64,000 nucleotides of DNA from NCBI GenBank assembly GCA_914767935.1, contig OU612043.1, positions 251,388,620 through 251,452,619 on the forward strand, read 5' to 3'. Each line of letters begins with the position of its first letter. Position 1 is the first letter of the stretch. Both the position numbers and the translations under genes were made by a program. The DNA comes from Coremacera marginata (taxonomy: Eukaryota; Arthropoda; Insecta; Diptera; Sciomyzidae). This document shows positions 58,111-64,000 of this stretch, piece after piece. A model generated the notes under the pieces. The model searched no databases, was not told where the DNA came from, and was given only the letters and a program-made list of their open reading frames with translations.

Positions 58111-61100
58111 CTGAAAAAAATTGTAAAGTATTGAATAAAATAAACAATTATAAATGCCTTTGCATGAGTTGTATACAGTTTTTTTACGCTGACGCGTTGG
58201 CTAGTTCATTCTGTTGAGAGAGAAATTAAGAGCAAGCAACAACTACAATAATGATATGCAGCTCTTTTGAAGTGTCTGCGTCACTCTCGCATTCTACTCT
58301 TGCTCGTGTATGCTACACCAACGATGTTCCACAGAGCTGTGTCGCTATGAATTTTGTTGTTGGTTTGCCATTGTCCCATTGTGTAAAAATGGTTTTTTAC
58401 ATTTGCCTAGTTTTACATATTTTAATGACAATATAAGTATTATGACATCGACATCGATATAATTTATGACATCGATAACCTTGATAAGGCTTCCTTAATA
58501 AGTCTCTCTCTATCATATGTATCCAATCATGTCCGGTCTTAAATAAGATTTTAGCTGATTTACTTATTTCCACTCGGACTAAGCTGGCTGGCTGGACTAA
58601 GCGCACATAGCTGGCTTATGCAAAATTTCAAATGTTTTTTTCGAATGCCTTTTTGGAATGTTTAACTTAAATACATATATTCTTTCTTATTTTTAGCAGT
58701 AATTTTACAGTTTGCAAATCCGGAGAGTCATTCATTCTTTAAAATCTGAAAAGACCGCCCATGGAAACATAAGCATACCAGAAACACAGAAAGTTTTCTT
58801 TACTATTCTAAAAATAGCCAAAATGGGTTTTTTTTAAATGGAAAATAGAACCACAAGTGCAGTAAATTGTTTTAAAAATATCAAAGAGTGAAGTTTTATC
58901 AAGTGATTTTACAGAATTCTCAGTTGGCTTTTATATGTTTATATGTTTATACTTTATATTTTTATATTTGTAGATTTTTATGTTTTTATAAATTAATATC
59001 CTTATGTTTTTTATATTATTATATTTTATACTATTTTTATATCAAATTAAAGCTACTAGAAAAAGGAGAACTTGTGTAGAAAGTATCAATTTTAATTCGT
59101 TTGTAAAAAGTTATCAAAATAAATAATAACCTAAAATAAATACAAGAAACCAATCGTAATCGTATTATCAATGGCCCTTAGCAATAGAAACGTAAAAACT
59201 CACTTCTGAACTCAAATTTTGTTAGGTGATCATAAGCTACTATTAAGATTTCATAGTAATATAACAAATCTAACAAAAGTCGACTTCAGTGCATCTACTG
59301 TGAACTGATCTTAAATTTTATCTCTGAACGTAACCTTTGTTCGGTTTGCCTTTGACAGCTGATTTTATTATTAGCTTATAGTTTTTTACAGACATCACGC
59401 AAATCAAATAGAAACCGCTATAAAACAAGGTATCTTCTTTTTTCTTATTAACCATCTTTCTAAACCATCCCTGAATATTCTACAATCATGCATATTCACT
59501 ACAACTATTTCAATTGCTTACAAATCTGACTTGTGATCTGAAGAAGACTTAGAAACCTGTGAGTCACAACTAGATGTTTTCTAATTTAGAAGTGAACTTT
59601 TTGTTATTATTGCTACCGATTGAAAACAAAAGTTGAGTTTAAGATAGATTCAACTTAGAATTTTTGTATTACCAAGGGCCAATGATTTTAAGAGTTGTGT
59701 ACATTTAAAGACATAAAAAAGATATAACAAATTATGTCGTGTAAAAATATCGATTTCCAAGGATTTCATAACAATCTCATAAAAGACATACCGCATAAAT
59801 CAACTTGCATGCACGCAGAGCAGAGAAATGTTGAACTCACTATAAAACGTGGGAGGAGACTTTATGTAATAGTCTAAAAACAAAATATTATTTCCATAGC
59901 ACAATATGTAAATTTTGATTTATATATGACAGACACTAATTAAAATATGACAGTTTGGTTAACTTTTACAGCATCTTCTTTCACACGTGCTAATCAAGGC
60001 ACAGCGAGTTGGAAATGCTAGTTTGTTAGAAAAAAAAGAATATATAAAAGAATATAGTATATGTTAGAAATACTATTCGATAGTAGTGAAAAAACTGCCC
60101 ATAGTTTTCGATAGTTTAAAACTATCGAATAAATAATTGAATGTAAAGAAAAAAAGTGGCATATGACAAAGTGGACGATAAAAATGATAAATAGAAAATC
60201 ATACAAAATATTGAACCCTTGACTAAAAAATATATATATATATGCCGAAAAATTTTTTACACCTAAAGTGTTCTTAGGCGTCTTAATTAAACACGTGATG
60301 ATGATTATTCTTTTTGGATTAAAGTTTGTGAGAATTTATTTAAGAAATGTTAATCTACAGTGCTAATGAACAATAAACAAAATAATTCTTAAAATACCCT
60401 TTTTTTAAAGAAGCTGCTTTTCAGGTTTTAATAAAACTTCTAGCTTTTTATAAATAACTAATGTAGCCCATTGTGAGAACACTTCCCTACCAAAATTTTA
60501 AAGTTTCCTTCAAAGAACTTATCGCATAAAGTTTGAGTAAGCAAACTTAAGATTTTTTGAACTTTTTCTCAATCACTCCAGCTCGAACTTGAACTTTACT
60601 TTGAAAATTTCGTAGAAAATCGAATTTTCGAGAAGACCAAATGTTAATACTTATTAAATATTTCGGCTTCATAAAAACCACAAAATTTATTCTGGCCACC
60701 CTAAAAGGAACACAGCCCAGACTGAAGTATTGCATTCAAATTATTAGCGACTCAACAGCAAACAGAACTCCAGTTCTTGAGATTATGTTTAACAATTGTT
60801 ATTGTCAGTAGTTCTATGACAATCATAGTAGTTTTTGATAGAAATTTTGATTAACACGATTGATTGCATTCAGAAGATAAGTAATGCAAAGTTAACGTAA
60901 GAAAGCAAGTTGACAAATCACTGTACAATCAACGTAAATTATTTATTAAAATATTTTTGTTAAATTCTAAAAAAAGAATTTCACGGAAATAAGTGTCGGA
61001 AAGCAACAATAACTTATGAATTCGAATCTCAAGCAAGTGAGATTCTTCTCCACAGCTATAACAATATAGAAATAAATGTATTTTAATTTCACTTGATCAG

Positions 61101-61504
61101 AAAAAATGTAAGAAAATATTAAATTTTTTGTTGTAATAGAAGCAAGCAAAAAGAAACAACAATTTCCAAGTAAACGGTGTCGGAAAAAAGTGTCGATGCG
61201 TAAGAAGTTTCTCTTCAAAAATACAAAATAGCTCAATTTTTTACATTGTTCCCAGTAAATAAGATTGCTTTATTTGAAATGAGCAGAATTTTCAAAGCCG
61301 TATAGATTTAATGAATCATGCTTAAAGATCTATAAAATCATTGCGTACAAGTAATGAAAAATGATCTTAAAATAAAATGAAAAATCACCCAAAAACAAGA
61401 GTACAATTTCGACCAAAATATTATATATTTTGGCAGTTTTTCTTTTGGACGACATTTCATAGATCCGTTAGATCATTGCAAGATTCTAGGTTACGTGTTT
61501 AGTA
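58111..61504. other. AT-rich DNA, no gene recognised
   Basis: A perfect 10-bp-arm palindrome, TTCGATAGTT TAA AACTATCGAA, occurs at 60107-60129, with another TTCGATAGT at 60077. A (TA)n run lies near 60229-60243. Nothing else was recognised. Confidence 0.35.
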
Positions 61505-62185
61505 GAGCTCCCATATCCACGTGAACACGTGTAGTACGAATACACGTACTTTTAAAAATATTTTAAAAAATCACGTACTCGAACTACACGTGAATGTTGA
61601 ACACGTACTACACGTGTAGTTGCTAAAGTACGTGTTCACGTATTACCGTTTTCACGTGTACACGGATTCAAGCGTTCACGTTTGTAAGTATTCACGTTTT
61701 TACAACTTTCAAGCATCTAAGTTAACTCCAATAGATTTTTAGTGTCATTGAAACTGTTTTTGACCTATTAACACTCCTAAAGCATAAATAAAGAAACTTT
61801 TCGGCATGGATTTTGATAGGTTTGTCTGGCCTTAGATTGTTTTATTGAGACTTTCTTGAGCGTGGCCATCCTTGACCTTAGAATTCCCAGAACATCCAAT
61901 TGGCATAATATCATCTACTTATGAATATCATATAAAAAATTCCATAGAAGCCACAAAAGCCTTGTAACGAGGATAACCTCACCTTATTGCCAGCCATTGA
62001 AGCCTATGAAGCACCAACAAGTTCCAATAAAGCTATATGGAGCAGGTCAAACCTATTGTACTATAATCTCTTGCTAATGATAATAAAAACCTATGGGAAT
62101 TGGCTTGAATGCGTCTAAATAGTGAAAAAGTAAGTACCTTAAAACGTGAACGAGTGAACTCGTGTACACGTGAAATCGTGTTAGG
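61505..62185. mobile_element. TIR element with CACGTG arrays, about 680 bp
   Basis: The left end has CTCCCATATCCACGTGAACA. The right end, complemented, has CTAACACGATTTCACGTGTA. Inverted similarity continues through CACG-rich sequence. Six perfect CACGTG hexamers occur, at 61518, 61526, 61587, 61611, 61653 and 62167, besides many ACGTG or CACGT half variants. The borders are approximate, since the right end runs into a tandem repeat. No coding capacity remains. The superfamily is not determined. Confidence 0.55.
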
Positions 62186-62500
62186 CCCAGGGGAAGTACC
62201 CTTAGAGTCTCATTTATTTACATTTTTTTAGTATTTGGCTGAGTTTCGTTATGATCGGTCAATTTTTATATACACTTCCCATACAAAATCATGTGAAAAA
62301 TTAATGTAGGTGCAAGAGAGTTACCCCTAGGATCCAACCAATTTCAACCATTTTCAGTACACATCTATAAGTCTGTTTGTTTTACTTTTTGATCAAGCTT
62401 TGTTTTTACCTCTTATACAAAATCATGTAAAAAATTAATATAGGTCCAAGGGAGGTACCCCAAGGGATTGACCAATTTTAACAATTTTTGAAATTTTTCT
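62186..62500 (+). repeat. ~134-bp tandem repeat, two and a part units
   Basis: ACAAAATCATGTGAAAAATT, then AATGTAGGTGCAAGAGAGTT, then ACCCC is at 62283. The matching ACAAAATCATG, AATATAGGTCCAAGGGAGGT, ACCCC block is at 62417. A partial third unit (TTAGGCCCAGGGGAAGTACC) abuts the right end of the CACGTG element. Confidence 0.65.
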
Positions 62501-62504
62501 TAGT

Positions 62505-63160
62505 AAGCTTAAACTGAAGAAGTATACAAAATTTGATTATCAAAAAAGCAATCCTTCTATTTTTGTCCCTTGCTTGTATGGTGTCGACGCACTGTATGGC
62601 GTTGTGATTAGGGAATATTTTTACAATTACAATTTTTTTTTTTTGTTGGAATAGACACAAGCAAGAACTGGAATAGACGCTTAACTTCAAAAATTATCAA
62701 ATTTTAAATTTTGACAGTTTATTCCTTTTTTACTTCACTGTAAAATGTTCACCCTCAACGCGCAAAAAGAAGTACAGTGAACTCGGAGTAGCATGAACAT
62801 AGGATAACAAGAACACCCCGCTAGTGTGAACGGTCTCTTTTTTACATTGAATACTCTGTATCGTAAAAAATTTAAAAGCTGTGCAACATGAACATTCGAA
62901 TTCCCGAAAACAACATTTAAAATTAATAAAAACATGAAAAACAAACAGAAAAACCGGAAAACAAACAAAGTTTCAATTAAATGTATAGCTAGGTATAAGT
63001 TTTTAATAAAAACTCGTTTTATACGGAAAAATGTGAATCTTGATTATATAAAAAATTTGAGCTATATAAACAGCCAGTGCAAAAATTAGTTCACAATACC
63101 CCGAGTGCACTGTATAACTTGGAAAAGAACAATAACTATCACAGCATTAGAAAACCTTTA
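62505..63160. other. AT-rich DNA, no gene recognised
   Basis: No motif-bearing ORF or clear repeat was found. Confidence 0.3.
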
Positions 63161-63164
63161 TAAA

Positions 63165-63540
63165 GGGTGATTTTTTAAGAGCTTGATAACTTTTTTTTTA
63201 AAAAAAACGCATAAAATTTGCAAAATCTCATCGGTTCTTTATTTGAAACGTTAGATTGGTCCATGACATTTACTTTTTGAAGATAATTTCATTTAAAAGT
63301 TGACCGAAGCGGCCACAACGTCGAATTTTCAGTGAATGGGCCCTAGAAAAGTTAGCAGAAAATCCGCCGAAGTGCTCTGCTTGAGAGCTTGCAAATAATG
63401 ATGTTGTTTCACAATTTGGATCTTTCAAAGGCTCAATCAAATTCTTCGTATCCAATTTATCGTACAACATGTCATATGTTGGACCATGCAAAAGCCCCTT
63501 TTGAAAAATCATACACAGAAGAACACTAAAGGAAAATTAA
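63165..63540 (-). mobile_element. Possible end of a Tc1/mariner-like element
   Basis: GGGTGATTTTTTAAGAGCTT, GATAACTTTTTTT, ACGCATAAAATTTGCAAAAT, then GGTTCTTTATTTGAAACG and GTTGACCG closely resemble the terminal part of a mariner-like element that I recall as widespread in insect genomes. The following 230 bp opens a minus-strand frame of 80 codons that shows no transposase motif. No second terminus is visible. This is identification by memory only. Confidence 0.35.
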
Positions 63541-64000
63541 TAATAAACTTACGATAATCTAGCGCCATTGGCTTCGATCGTTTTGATCCTGTTCTTAGTC
63601 AAGGTACCAAAGTTTTAATAGTTTATCCATCGCATTATATGTGAATGATGATTTAGCGATATATTTGCAGATTCATTTATACAATTTCGCCTTTTTATAA
63701 AATTAACAACATTTTTTTTTATATATTACAATTCAGCAAATTAGATGGGTAGTAACACCGATGTAACGAAAAGGTTCTTATGAAAACAACAACTGCAATT
63801 CGCCGCACTGGTAGTGTAAAAACGAAAAAACTTCTTATTTTAAATATCTTCATGTTACTGTTTCTAGCTAGAATTGAACTCACTACCGTACGTCCACACA
63901 CCTTTGCCGATCAGAGTTGTTCATGTTCATCTTAAATTAAGAATTAGTTCCTCTTTTCTTGTTACCTGTTAGCGTTGGACTGTGTTTTGACTATATTAAT
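63541..64000. other. AT-rich DNA at window end
   Basis: No gene is evident. On the minus strand at about 63860-63905 GTGTGTGGACGTACGGTAGT followed by GAGTTCAATTCTAGC resembles the 3' half of a tRNA (B-box-like GAGTTCAATTC), possibly another SINE head. Confidence 0.25.

Noticed and set aside
1..64000. CRISPR arrays, toxin-antitoxin or phage-defence systems, rRNA genes and endogenous viral genes
   Set aside because: I looked for direct-repeat and spacer patterns, rRNA-like stretches and viral polymerase or envelope motifs and saw none. The reverse transcriptases present are of LINE type.

Overview
The window looks like nuclear DNA of a higher (cyclorrhaphan) fly. It is very AT-rich and has short GT-AG introns. 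It carries an insect-specific larval storage-protein gene whose protein closely matches Drosophila Lsp2, and a Beat-type immunoglobulin gene as found in dipterans. Most of the rest is transposon debris of kinds common in fly genomes. The species cannot be named from the sequence alone. No bacterial or viral genes, CRISPR arrays or operons were seen.

Layout. 1-4462 is probably the large upstream intron of a beat-family gene and holds nested repeats. 4463-5227 carries the last two coding exons of that gene (+ strand), followed by a long AT-rich 3' UTR to about 6617. 7809-12700 is a large repeat-bearing element (DINE-1/mini-me-like 3' end, internal ~142-bp tandem units) into which a piggyBac-type transposon inserted (8103-10652). 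Its transposase has a candidate intron and two frameshifts. 12725-13204 is a Harbinger-like MITE. 14297-17920 is a run of three terminal-inverted-repeat (TIR) elements, one with a TTAA-flanked MITE nested inside it and one a long foldback. 18722-20827 (- strand) is an intact intronless Lsp2 gene with a TATA box. 21533-24130 (- strand) is a 5'-truncated but open non-LTR retrotransposon with a poly(A) tail. 26390-29626 holds a TA-flanked MITE and a TIR element that contains an internally deleted mariner. 30000-32770 is two interleaved tandem-repeat families with a MITE between them. 33000-45190 is mostly unrecognised AT-rich DNA with small tandem repeats, tRNA-like fragments and one unexplained 201-codon ORF. 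45196-47517 has a small MITE and two decayed LINE fragments. 47500-64000 is mostly unrecognised, with a CCTAA-type interstitial repeat, a 362-bp tandem duplication, a pogo-type MITE, a decayed mariner (- strand) and a TIR element studded with CACGTG sites.

Only two host genes are well supported: the beat-family gene (cell-surface or secreted axon-guidance Ig protein) and Lsp2 (secreted larval hexamerin). They are not functionally linked. The rest is mobile-element biology. The most informative points are the piggyBac insertion with an ATAA rather than TTAA duplication, supported by the surrounding tandem units as an internal empty-site control, and a set of TIR elements that share an architecture but each carry a different short subterminal motif array (ACTAG, CGATATCG, ATCGCTAAA, CACGTG). 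I found no clear new protein-coding system.
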